Of a stretch of DNA of 64,000 bases, positions 40,746-48,887 are shown in pieces. The notes under the pieces were generated by a model. It ran no database searches and was not told the origin of the DNA. It saw nothing but the letters and a program-made list of their open reading frames with translations. Origin of the DNA: an uncultured Bacteroidota bacterium. GTDB lineage: Bacteria; Bacteroidota; Bacteroidia; Bacteroidales; WCHB1-69. The stretch lies in contig CADCNH010000003.1 in assembly GCA_902802755.1 (NCBI GenBank), positions 1 through 64,000 of the forward strand, written 5' to 3'. Numbering within the stretch: position 1 is the stretch's first letter; every line of letters begins with the position of its first letter. The position numbers and the translations under genes are program-made.

Positions 40746-42508
40746 TGTTTAACGACCAGCTCGGCAATATCCATCACCTTCGCTTCGGTGGCGCGGGTGA
40801 AGGCTTTTTTGCACATCGGGCAGGCCGTGCAAATCAAATCCGGATTACCCGTTTGCAGGTTCTCCAAAGCGGCGTTGCGAATCTTCTCCTGTTGTTCCAG
40901 CTCAATCACCGTGTTGCCCAGATTGAAACCGCAGCACAGGCTATGCTCTCGCTCCTCTGGAGTTTTCAATAGCGTGGCCACACTGCTCAGCACATCACGA
41001 GGCTCTTGGTAAATACCGCAACCGCGTCCCAACTCGCAGGGGTCATGATAGGTTACCTTCAGCGAAGCGTCCTTGCTCAACTTCAGCTTGCCACTCTTGA
41101 TCAGCATGTTGATATACTCGGTATGGTGCATCACCTTGATGGGCAGCTTGTATTCTTTGGTGAACGACTGGTAGCAAATAGGACATGAAGTGACCAATAG
41201 TCTAGCGTGCGATTGCACGATCAGCTGGGTGTTCTTTCTTCTCAATTCCGATGCCTGCGTATGGAAACCCTGTTGCATCAGCGGCCGTCCGCAGCAAATG
41301 GAGGCCTCCTTGTCCATGTACCAGTACTTCTGTCCCACCGTCTCGAAAATCTTCTCCATCGCCTCGGGAATACCTGGTGTGAGATGCGACATACAGCCGG
41401 CGAAATACACTACACGGTCCATGGCGTTAAAAGCTCGCACAGTGTCCAAATAGCGGTAATTGTTCTTGGTGTCGAGCTCTTTTTTGTCACGCATCTGACG
41501 GCGTATGGACATCAAATCGAGCTGCACCGGACAATCGCTTGCACAACGGTTGCACATCAGGCAGTTATCGGCAATCTCGTCTTTCAGCATCTTGTAACGG
41601 ATATCCCGCAAAAAATACACCGACTGTACTCCTTTGATATCCAGTTGTTTATTCAAAGGGCATGCATCAATACAGATACCGCAGCGCGAGCATGCACTCA
41701 GCTCATACATGGTGAAGCCAGACTTCTGCTCATCTTCCTTCACTCCCAAGCGGCGGAAGAAAATCAGGAACGGCTCTGTGAAGATGTGCATGTATCGTGA
41801 AAAAGGCATGGAGGTGAAGAACACGCCCAAAGCCAAGGAATACAGCAGCCAGCAGGTATATTCCACATACACATTGGCGAAAGGCAAAATATCGCCAATG
41901 GTCTGGGTAAGGAAGCCTCCATTATGATACATGGCAGCTGTCACACTCTCCGACAAGAGTCTGAAAGGGAAGATGCACCACAGCGACACCTTTGCAAAGC
42001 GGTCAAAAATCACATGCTTGGTGACCTTCTTCATGCCTACAATGCGACTGTAAATCATTTTCACAAAAGCGATAGCGATACCCGACAGCACAAAGAGCAG
42101 CAGTCCGTCCATCACCTGCGTAAAAACAGTCGCAGAGGTAAAAGTATTATGGTCGTGCTGGAAGAAACGGTAAAAGATGGCCACCCAGAATGGTTTGCTG
42201 CCATGGATGCCAAATTCTGCCTCAAAAAAGCCCACCACTATCAGCAGGAACCATCCAAAGGCGATACTGGCGTGCATATAACCCAGCATGAGGTTCCGCT
42301 TGAAGATACGGCGGTGCAGTAACGACTCCATGACAATCTCCCAAATAGCTGGCAAAAACTTCCAAGAGAGGATATTTTTCTTGATAATAGCCCGCTGCAA
42401 ACGGTCGAAACCTTTATACCATCTGATATATTTCCAAATACTGAAGACAAACAGCAGGATTGTTCCGATAACAAACGGAATCACAAAGGGACTGAAATAT
42501 TTACTCAT
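40733..42508 (-). CDS. Membrane-bound HdrD/DsrK-like protein with NarI-like cytochrome b domain
   Basis: The 591-aa fusion has about six hydrophobic segments in residues 1-250 with histidines in GYMHASIAFGW and FSRYMHIF, as in NarI/HdrE/DsrM heme b subunits. Two [4Fe-4S] motifs follow (CSRCGICIDACP about 273, CLMCNRCASDCP about 313). Two CCG modules come next (GCMSH...CCGRP...CPIC and DPCELG...CCGFN...CPMC). This equals DsrM plus DsrK, or HdrE plus HdrD, in one chain. It should link the menaquinone pool to a cytoplasmic thiol/disulfide or sulfur reaction. Its start overlaps the preceding HdrC-like gene by 8 nt. The direction of electron flow is not evident. Confidence 0.8.
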   Translation of the reverse strand: MSKYFSPFVIPFVIGTILLFVFSIWKYIRWYKGFDRLQRAIIKKNILSWKFLPAIWEIVMESLLHRRIFKRNLMLGYMHASIAFGWFLLIVVGFFEAEFGIHGSKPFWVAIFYRFFQHDHNTFTSATVFTQVMDGLLLFVLSGIAIAFVKMIYSRIVGMKKVTKHVIFDRFAKVSLWCIFPFRLLSESVTAAMYHNGGFLTQTIGDILPFANVYVEYTCWLLYSLALGVFFTSMPFSRYMHIFTEPFLIFFRRLGVKEDEQKSGFTMYELSACSRCGICIDACPLNKQLDIKGVQSVYFLRDIRYKMLKDEIADNCLMCNRCASDCPVQLDLMSIRRQMRDKKELDTKNNYRYLDTVRAFNAMDRVVYFAGCMSHLTPGIPEAMEKIFETVGQKYWYMDKEASICCGRPLMQQGFHTQASELRRKNTQLIVQSHARLLVTSCPICYQSFTKEYKLPIKVMHHTEYINMLIKSGKLKLSKDASLKVTYHDPCELGRGCGIYQEPRDVLSSVATLLKTPEEREHSLCCGFNLGNTVIELEQQEKIRNAALENLQTGNPDLICTACPMCKKAFTRATEAKVMDIAELVVKQTEN

Positions 42509-42854
42509 TGTCTTTCCGTTTTGGGTCTGTCAATATTTTTTTCATATTCATAATCATCGAACGAAGATTTACCCCACGGGGGCACACCAAGGTGCATTTT
42601 CCACATAACATGCATGGTCTCAGTTCTTTTTCCAAGTCCTGATACTGCTGCATTCTGAACAAAGAATGAATCCTTCGGATGTTATAATCGGTAAACTGAC
42701 GGGCAGAGCAAGTAGCCGAGCAGGCACCGCAATTCATACAACGCTTGAATGATGGCACCTCTGCCTCCAACTGTTTCAACAGCCGGTTATCCGCCACATC
42801 CATGTTGATAGAACGCGGTGTTGAGATGGCAAAACCAAATTTCAGATTTCTCAT
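42501..42854 (-). CDS. HdrC-like two-cluster ferredoxin subunit (117 aa)
   Basis: It has two CxxCxxCxxxC motifs, CMNCGACSATC and CMLCGKCTLVCP, and therefore two [4Fe-4S] clusters for electron transfer between HdrA and HdrB/D. ATG overlaps the TGA of the upstream HdrC-like gene by 4 nt (ATGA), typical of translational coupling. The short form lacks extra domains. A second, longer HdrC-like protein precedes it, so the complex probably has two different HdrC subunits. Confidence 0.8.
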   Translation of the reverse strand: MRNLKFGFAISTPRSINMDVADNRLLKQLEAEVPSFKRCMNCGACSATCSARQFTDYNIRRIHSLFRMQQYQDLEKELRPCMLCGKCTLVCPRGVNLRSMIMNMKKILTDPKRKDNE

Positions 42855-43462
42855 TTCTCGCCCTCCAACACTTTTTTACGTAATTCCATGCCACCTGTCA
42901 CCTCGAAAATTCTACGCACTTCTTCCAAGTTTTCCTCACGAATCTTACGAAGCGCACCGGGACCATCACCATGATAGTTAGCACCTAATTTCGGGGCTAT
43001 CTCTTCGATATTCTCACGATACCATGCCCAGATAGGACCCTGTTCAGGATGATAGTCCGGGTCAACCACATCAGGATGAACACAATAGCCGATTTTCAAG
43101 ATATTTCCACCTATACCATTCATCAAAGCGACCTGTTGCCTGCCTTTTTCGCTGTCTTTGAAATAGCCTAATTCCTGTGATCGTTTCCGCAAAACAGATA
43201 TCACCTCTCCTGGAATATTTCCTCTCGGACAGCGCGGCTTGCAAGACATGCACTGACCGCAGTACCAAATAGTTTCGGAGCGAAGCAGATTCTCAATTTC
43301 CGCCTCATCCTGCCGTTGAACCGTATCGCAGATACGGCGTGGATCGTAGTCATAGAACTCCGCCGCAGGACAGATAGCCGTGCAGACACCGCAGTTCATA
43401 CAGGCTTTCAAGGCCTCCTCAAAGCGGATATCCTGCATCAGTAAATCATGCAAATTTCCCAT
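42851..43462 (-). CDS. HdrC-like iron-sulfur protein (203 aa)
   Basis: Two [4Fe-4S] motifs, CMNCGVCTAICP (residues 21-32) and CGQCMSCKPRCP, are preceded by an HdrC-type N-terminus. The about 110-residue C-terminal part (GGNILKIGYCVHPDVVDPDYHPEQGPIWAWYRENIEEIAPKLGANYHG) is specific to Bacteroidota-like operons and has no function known to me. It starts 2 nt after the VOC stop and overlaps the next gene by 4 nt, so all three are translated from one message. Confidence 0.8.
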   Translation of the reverse strand: MGNLHDLLMQDIRFEEALKACMNCGVCTAICPAAEFYDYDPRRICDTVQRQDEAEIENLLRSETIWYCGQCMSCKPRCPRGNIPGEVISVLRKRSQELGYFKDSEKGRQQVALMNGIGGNILKIGYCVHPDVVDPDYHPEQGPIWAWYRENIEEIAPKLGANYHGDGPGALRKIREENLEEVRRIFEVTGGMELRKKVLEGEK

Positions 43463-43464
43463 TT

Positions 43465-44547
43465 TTATTGCATTTTAATTCGATTGAATCTCATCAGCTT
43501 GTAGAAAAATTTCGGCAATGCCTTGGTACGGTCACGCTTCAACAAGTCGATGAATAAATGAAGTTTACGGGCAACAGGTATTCTATAGGTCTCCACAAAC
43601 TCTATCAACGTGCCATCGGGGTCCTCAATATAGGTAAAATGACCTGAAGCCTCGCCCATGTCGAACTGGCTCTGACCAGCACAGCTGTCCACCGTAAAGG
43701 GGAAGCCCTTGGACTGGCAATAAGCCTCCAACTCCCTCATGTTGATGGTATCCATGCAAATCTGGATATAACCAGGGTCACCCCAGTAGCGGCCTTCGAA
43801 TATCTTGCGGGGCTGACGCTCCAAAGCTACCACCAACTCAATATAGCCAGGACCGAAAAGACTTGAGAATGGGCCTTTCCTTGGCTGCTTGTTTGTCAGC
43901 AACACTCTTCTGTACTGCTGATTGCCAGCTCTAAGGAAAGCTAAATCCTCAAAAGTTCCCGTCTTGTCATACATAATGGTGTCGAAGCCCAGTATATCCT
44001 GATATACCACCAAGGCCTTTTCTACATCAGTCACACCAACCATCATGCCAACCACACCACCTGAGGGATAGCCTGTTTTCACACAGACGAAATCATCCTC
44101 CACCGCCTGGAAATAGTTGCCAAAGGGGTCTTCGAGAAAGAAGGTCTTATGTCCGTCAGGAGCTATCGCAATCGGGCCCACCTTATCGTATTTCGACGTA
44201 AGTTGCTGATGAAAAGCCTCTATATCAAAGCATCTTAACTTGGCCACAAACACTCCGAGGTCACCAACCTGGATGTCAAAAGACACCGGTTGTGGTTTAC
44301 GTTCGGAATACTGCCAAATCTCGAAACCAGCACCGCCTTGCAGGTTGATGGTTACACAGGCATGGCGTTTCTGCGGAGACTGTCCCGTGTAGGGCAACAT
44401 GTGCTCCGCCACGGTATCATCTTCCAGAATCTTAATGTCCATCTGGAACATGTCGATATACCACTTCCAAGCCTGCTCGAAGTTCTCCACTCCGATACCG
44501 ACTTGCTGGATTCCTGAAAAGAAATAGTTTTTGTTCATATATTTCAA
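43465..44547 (-). CDS. VOC-superfamily protein with paired glyoxalase-type modules
   Basis: The 360-aa protein has at least two betaalphabetabetabeta modules: GIQQVGIGVENFEQAWKWYIDMFQ...FLEDPFGNYFQAVE (residues about 12-155) and GGVVGMMVGVTDVEKALVVYQDILGFD...FTYIEDPDGTLIEFVETYRIP (about 165-330). Basic residues follow at the end. VOC enzymes bind a divalent metal with His/Glu ligands and include isomerases, dioxygenases and thiol-adduct lyases; the substrate cannot be read here. Being only 2 nt upstream of an HdrC-like gene, it probably works in the same pathway as the Hdr-like complex. ATG 44538 is an alternative start. Confidence 0.7.
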   Translation of the reverse strand: MKYMNKNYFFSGIQQVGIGVENFEQAWKWYIDMFQMDIKILEDDTVAEHMLPYTGQSPQKRHACVTINLQGGAGFEIWQYSERKPQPVSFDIQVGDLGVFVAKLRCFDIEAFHQQLTSKYDKVGPIAIAPDGHKTFFLEDPFGNYFQAVEDDFVCVKTGYPSGGVVGMMVGVTDVEKALVVYQDILGFDTIMYDKTGTFEDLAFLRAGNQQYRRVLLTNKQPRKGPFSSLFGPGYIELVVALERQPRKIFEGRYWGDPGYIQICMDTINMRELEAYCQSKGFPFTVDSCAGQSQFDMGEASGHFTYIEDPDGTLIEFVETYRIPVARKLHLFIDLLKRDRTKALPKFFYKLMRFNRIKMQ

Positions 44548-44551
44548 TGTG

Positions 44552-44732
44552 CTAATGTGCTAATCAAATTAAGAATTAAGAGTTAAGAATGTTGAATTGT
44601 TGAACTGTTGAATTGTTTATAGTTTTTAGTTCTTAATTCTTAGTTTTTAGTTCATCTCCCCTCGAACGCAGTGAGACTCCCCTTCATGCGCAGCATGACT
44701 CCCCTCGAGCACAAAGTGCGAGACTCCCCCAT
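44552..44732. repeat. Octamer/heptamer tract and ACTCCCC hairpin array
   Basis: TGTGCTAA, TTGAATTG-type and TTTTTAG units lead into TCTCCCC (44655) and ACTCCCC at 44676, 44698 and 44723. Spacers are 14, 15 and 18 nt and include CATGC-GCA-GCATG. The array reaches 4 nt from the stop codon of the reductase gene. Confidence 0.75.
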
Positions 44733-44734
44733 CA

Positions 44735-45538
44735 TTACATCGATTTAATGCTCCTCGCAATCCTCGCCGCCAGTCCCGGAAAAAAGCGCTTGATATACAC
44801 CATCACCAATTCCTTGCTACCCACCAGCACCTCACGTTTTTTCCGATACACAGCCTTGACAATCTTGTTGGCCGCCTGTTCGGGTGTAACTCCACCTGCC
44901 TGGCCCGCATCTAACTTGCCGTGACGGGAACCGTCTTTCTCCAAAGCATAGAAGGAAATGTTGGTTCTCACCCTGCCTGGGCAAACGATGGTAACACGAA
45001 TGTTTTGGTTATAATACTCCGCCTGCACGGTCTCAAAAAAGCCATACAAAGCATGCTTGGCCGACGAATAAGCGCAACGCAACGGAAAACCGAACAAGCC
45101 AGCAATGCTGGTGGTTACCACTAACTGTCCCCCACCCTGTGCAATCATCTTCGGCAGTACCGCCTTGGTCAAAATTACTGGCGCATAATAGTCAATATCC
45201 ATTACCTTGCGGATGACACTCATCTGTGTCTCAATGGTGGTGGCACGCTGACTGATGCCCGCATTGTTATAGAACACGTCAATCCTGCCGAAGCTGTCCC
45301 AAGCTCTGGAGGCCAAGTCCTCCAACTGTTCAGTCTGCGACAAGTCAAAAGGCAGAATTTCCACCGCAGGAGCGCCCAATGACAAGCATTTCTCCTTCAC
45401 TTTCAGGAGAATATCCTCCTCCAAGGCGGTCAGAATCAGCTTGGCCGATTCCTGCGCAAAACGGTAGGCTGTCGCCTCACCGATTCCAGACGAAGAACCA
45501 GTAATCCATACTACCTTATCCTTAAACCACTTATCCAT
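44735..45538 (-). CDS. Short-chain dehydrogenase/reductase, probable 3-keto-sulfonolipid reductase
   Basis: This classical 267-aa SDR has TGSSSGIG (13-20), NNAG, a serine in TTSIAG, and YSSAK with Y157 and K161 (active site). The C-terminus is basic with a hydrophobic patch (VYIKRFFPGLAARIARSIK), fitting a lipid substrate at the membrane. In sulfonolipid biosynthesis the 3-keto product of cysteate acylation is reduced by an NAD(P)H-dependent SDR. Its position just behind a cysteate-synthase-like gene and an oxoamine synthase makes that reaction the best guess. The sphinganine 3-keto reductase role is the alternative. Specific substrate is inferred from context. Confidence 0.65.
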   Translation of the reverse strand: MDKWFKDKVVWITGSSSGIGEATAYRFAQESAKLILTALEEDILLKVKEKCLSLGAPAVEILPFDLSQTEQLEDLASRAWDSFGRIDVFYNNAGISQRATTIETQMSVIRKVMDIDYYAPVILTKAVLPKMIAQGGGQLVVTTSIAGLFGFPLRCAYSSAKHALYGFFETVQAEYYNQNIRVTIVCPGRVRTNISFYALEKDGSRHGKLDAGQAGGVTPEQAANKIVKAVYRKKREVLVGSKELVMVYIKRFFPGLAARIARSIKSM

Positions 45539-45646
45539 AAAAATTTTGTTTACAAAACGTTGGACAATATCGTACCACTTATACGCAAAGATTTAGTTTA
45601 CAGTTTATTGGCAAAATCTTGATTCGTACAACAGCAAATGATGAAT

Positions 45647-46858
45647 TTACAAAGCATTAGCGAAATCTTTCGCACGGGCGGCACCTTCACCGGTATTCAT
45701 CAGCAACATCTCACCATCATGAATTTCACCCTGTTCCAAAGCCTGGTAGAAACCAGCCAGACAAACAATGGAAGCCGGACCTAACACCACATTGCGTTCT
45801 TTCTTGACTAAACGGGCCAACTCAATCAAATCAGCCTCTTTCACCCGCAAGAAGGTACCCCCGCTCTTTCGAACGATGGGCGCCACTATCGGGAACATGC
45901 CCGGATTGCCTGTGGAAAGAATCGACACTTTGGTCTGCGGATTGTCAATCACCGGATAATTTTTCTCGTAGCCTTCAGGAAAACCTGCTTTCACAGCATT
46001 TTCCCAACCCTGCACCATCGGATCGCAGGTATCCTGCTGTACTAACAACATACGCGGCAGTTTCACTTCCGGAAACACCGGAGAAATGTCACGCACACCT
46101 TTGTCAACAGCTATAGGACCTGTACCACCGGCCACGGCCTGCACATACACATCAGGCATACGGCCCAACTGGCGCATAAACTCGAAAACCATGGTCTTCT
46201 TGGCCTCCACACGCAACGGATCGATATTGCCAGCTGAAATCAGCACATGATTATCCTTATGGTATGCGGCGGCCAACTTTTTTGCGTATGCATAGTCACC
46301 ATCAGCAATATGGATATGCTGTCCATGCGATTTGATTTCCTCCACCGTGTCTTTGCACACACATTCCGGCACAAACACATTGAAATTCACGCCAGCCTTG
46401 GCCAGATATCTGCTGTAAGCGGTAGCCGTGTTGCCCGTTGAAGCCACACAGAACTCCTTCACGCCATTTTCTTTGAAGACTGAAGCAGCCAAAGATGCTG
46501 CCACATCCTTGAAGGTATTCGTACCACCATTCAAATCATTGCGATATACCATCACTTTACAGTGAATGCCAAATTTCTCCAAGGCATATTTTTCCATAAA
46601 ATCCCATTCCTCGATGGGAATAGCACCTTCACCGTATGAAATAATGTTTTCGCGATGCTCCAAAGGCAGATAATCAAAATACAACCAGAAGCTGTCGGCG
46701 GACTGTTTGTACAGTTCCGGCAATTTAGCATAATCAGCGGTATAGCGGACATCAGCGTGGTTGCTGCCACATTCCGGGCAGCACTGGTCCTGTGCCAGCC
46801 ACTGGGCGAAATTCTCCGTTACATGCCCGCATTTTTTGCAAACAATAGTGTATTTCAT
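45647..46858 (-). CDS. PLP enzyme of the threonine-synthase family, probable cysteate synthase
   Basis: The start is ATG 46858 (MKYTIVCKKCGH). The protein has an N-terminal zinc ribbon (C7, C10, C27, C30), a PLP lysine K117 in NDLNGGTNTFKD, a phosphate/PLP loop ASTGNTATAYS, and ending motifs GPASIVCLAGF and NTGEGA. Methanogen cysteate synthase is a threonine-synthase homologue that joins sulfite to O-phosphoserine. The stretch LGRMPDVYVQAVAGGTGPIAVDKGVRDI matches that enzyme better, in my memory, than housekeeping threonine synthase. Placement between an oxoamine synthase and an SDR fits cysteate supply for sulfonolipids. A genuine threonine synthase remains possible. Confidence 0.65.
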   Translation of the reverse strand: MKYTIVCKKCGHVTENFAQWLAQDQCCPECGSNHADVRYTADYAKLPELYKQSADSFWLYFDYLPLEHRENIISYGEGAIPIEEWDFMEKYALEKFGIHCKVMVYRNDLNGGTNTFKDVAASLAASVFKENGVKEFCVASTGNTATAYSRYLAKAGVNFNVFVPECVCKDTVEEIKSHGQHIHIADGDYAYAKKLAAAYHKDNHVLISAGNIDPLRVEAKKTMVFEFMRQLGRMPDVYVQAVAGGTGPIAVDKGVRDISPVFPEVKLPRMLLVQQDTCDPMVQGWENAVKAGFPEGYEKNYPVIDNPQTKVSILSTGNPGMFPIVAPIVRKSGGTFLRVKEADLIELARLVKKERNVVLGPASIVCLAGFYQALEQGEIHDGEMLLMNTGEGAARAKDFANAL

Positions 46859-46859
46859 A

Positions 46860-47102
46860 TTCGAATTAATAATTGACAATTAATAGGTTTCAGGTTACAG
46901 GGGTCAGGGGTCAGTGATTAGGGGTTGGGGGGAGAATTCAAAATTCAAATCGTCAACTGTCAATTGTCAATTTATTCAATTGGCACATTAGCACATTAAC
47001 TAATTAGCACTTTAAAAATCTCCCCTTGAGCACGAAGTGCGAAACTCCCCTTATGCGAAGCATAACTCCCCGAGCTCACGCAGTGAGCGTCTCCCCGTCT
47101 TC
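46860..47102. repeat. Heptamers, octamers and ACTCCCC hairpin array
   Basis: Heptamers AGGTTTC, AGGGGTC, TTCAAAA and CAACTGT run from about 46880 to 46972. Octamers with GCACATTA follow, then TCTCCCC/ACTCCCC at 47019, 47044, 47065 and 47090 with spacers of 18, 14 and 18 nt. Spacers include TATGC-GAA-GCATA and GCTCAC-GCA-GTGAGC. Confidence 0.8.
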
Positions 47103-47115
47103 ACATACTCACGTA

Positions 47116-48372
47116 TTACTCTCTCACCAAGCTCATCTGCGGAATCGGCTTGTTGTATTCGCCGGCATCCAGTTTCTTCTTGATTTCTTTGAAGACCTCG
47201 ATGGTGCGGTTGACATGTTCCATCGTATGAGCAGCGGTCGGGATGATACGGAGCATGATGACTCCCTTAGGCACAACCGGATAGAGTACCATTGAGCAGA
47301 ATATACCATGATTCTCGCGCAAATCAACAATCAGGTTGGTGGCCTGTCCAGGGTCACCCTTCAAATAAACCGGGGTTACAGGTGACTGAGTTCTGCCCAA
47401 ATCGAAACCTTCGGCTTTCAGACCGCTTTGCAGCGCATTGGCAATGGTCCACAGTTTCTCACGTATTTCCGGACGGGTCTTGATGAGTTCCAGACGTTTC
47501 ATAGCGCCAATCACCATCGGCATAGGCAGTGATTTGGCAAAAATCTGTGAACGCATGTTGAAACGCAGGTGGTCAACCACATACTTCTCAGAAGCCACAA
47601 AAGCTCCGATACCGGCCATACTTTTGGCAAAAGTGGCGAAATACACATCCACCTCGTCAATCACACCGAAATGAGCGGCAGTACCATCACCTTTGGGTCC
47701 CATGGTACCGAAACCATGGGCATCGTCGATAAGCAGACGGAAGGGGAATTCCTTCTTCAATGCCACGATACCAGCCAAGTTGCCGAGGTCACCAGCCATA
47801 CCGAACACTCCCTCGGTGATCACCAATACACCACCACCTTGCTCGTCGGCCAATTTGCTCGCCTGAGCCAACTGTTTGCGCAAGCTTTCCATATCGTTAT
47901 GCTGATACACATATCTCTTGGCAAAACTCAGACGCAAACCATCCATGATGCAAGCATGTGATTCAGAGTCATATACAATCACATCGCGACGGCTGGTCAA
48001 CACATCAATGATGGAAACCATAGCCTGATAACCGAAATTAACCAAATAGCCGTATGGTTTGCCCACGAAATGAGCCAAGTCTTGTTCCAATTGCTTATGA
48101 TACTTGGTATCACCCGACATCATACGGGCACCCATAGGAGCAGCCATACCGAATTGGCGGGCACCTTCTGTGTCGGCCTCGCGAACCTCAGGCATATTGG
48201 CTAATCCCAGGTAATTATTCAAACTCCAGTTCAGCACTTTTTTGCCGTTAAACACCATTTCAGGGCCGATTTCGCCTTCCAAACGGGGAAACATGAAGTA
48301 ACCGTCGGCATTAGCCTGATACTGTCCAAGAGGACCTGGAGTTGCTTTAATTCTTTCAAAAATGTCTTTCAT
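47116..48372 (-). CDS. Alpha-oxoamine synthase, probable cysteate fatty acyltransferase
   Basis: This fold-type I PLP enzyme (418 aa) condenses an amino acid with an acyl thioester, releasing CO2. It has LNWSLNNYLGLANMPEV, DDAHGFGTMG and the PLP lysine K250 in FATFAKSMAGIGAF. The N-terminal part (ATPGPLGQY...YFMFPRLEGEIGP) and GVFGMAGDLGNL mark the Bacteroidota clade that includes enzymes using cysteate to start capnine-type sulfonolipids. The Bacteroides serine palmitoyltransferase clade differs in its N-terminus. The neighbouring cysteate-synthase-like gene and SDR support the cysteate reading. Serine palmitoyltransferase or 2-amino-3-ketobutyrate ligase are alternatives. Confidence 0.7.
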   Translation of the reverse strand: MKDIFERIKATPGPLGQYQANADGYFMFPRLEGEIGPEMVFNGKKVLNWSLNNYLGLANMPEVREADTEGARQFGMAAPMGARMMSGDTKYHKQLEQDLAHFVGKPYGYLVNFGYQAMVSIIDVLTSRRDVIVYDSESHACIMDGLRLSFAKRYVYQHNDMESLRKQLAQASKLADEQGGGVLVITEGVFGMAGDLGNLAGIVALKKEFPFRLLIDDAHGFGTMGPKGDGTAAHFGVIDEVDVYFATFAKSMAGIGAFVASEKYVVDHLRFNMRSQIFAKSLPMPMVIGAMKRLELIKTRPEIREKLWTIANALQSGLKAEGFDLGRTQSPVTPVYLKGDPGQATNLIVDLRENHGIFCSMVLYPVVPKGVIMLRIIPTAAHTMEHVNRTIEVFKEIKKKLDAGEYNKPIPQMSLVRE

Positions 48373-48468
48373 AAGCTTAAAAAGTTAAATATGTTAAAAA
48401 AACTTAATTTGTTATATATATGATTATCAAATAATTATGTTAAACAACCAGCAAAAAATTTAGGCATA

Positions 48469-48476
48469 CAAACTTA
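48469..48476 (-). promoter_or_regulatory. -7 element for the oxoamine synthase gene
   Basis: Reads TAAGTTTG on the minus strand, fitting TAnnTTTG, with a leader of about 90 nt to ATG 48372. No clear -33 box. Confidence 0.4.
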
Positions 48477-48791
48477 CACATTTTTTTTGAATGGAGGATA
48501 ATTTTCTTAAAAAATGTTACGATGGAATAAATCGCGGAAAACACTAATGATAAGTTTCAGAAAGAGTCTGGAAATACTGAGAAATATGAAATATCACTTT
48601 GAAACTTTTCTAAAAATTTCTTCCAAAAATAAAGCCAACCAAACCAAAGAAAAAATGTTCATAACCATCAAAAATTGTTGATAACTTTTCTCAAACCCCT
48701 TATTCCGCATGTTGTTTCACTTGTTTGAGCCTTCTTAAACTTTTCTTATGAAAAAAAAGAAAAAATGTGTTTTTTGTAAAAAAAAAAGTGT

Positions 48792-48799
48792 TACCTTTG
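48792..48799 (+). promoter_or_regulatory. -7 element for the FISUMP-domain gene
   Basis: TACCTTTG, 88 nt before ATG 48888, same sequence as the -7 boxes of the 1900- and 2419-aa genes. Confidence 0.5.
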
Positions 48800-48887
48800 C
48801 AAAATGTGTATATTATCATAAACATATTGTATTTAAAGCAGAATAATAGAGAAAAATAAACAATAATATTAACTAATTTAGAAAATT

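Larger units (their letters stand above)
48373..48887. other. Divergent intergenic region with two promoters
   Basis: This AT-rich gap between divergent genes has no ORF and, unlike most gaps here, no heptamer or palindrome array. A minus-strand -7 match (TAAGTTTG, 48476-48469) could serve the oxoamine synthase, and TACCTTTG (48792-48799) the + strand gene. Long A runs fill the rest. Confidence 0.5.

Noticed and set aside
41207-41800. Plus-strand ORF of 197 codons within the Hdr region
   Set aside because: It is antisense to the well-supported HdrD-like gene; the His/Gln-rich translation shows no domain.
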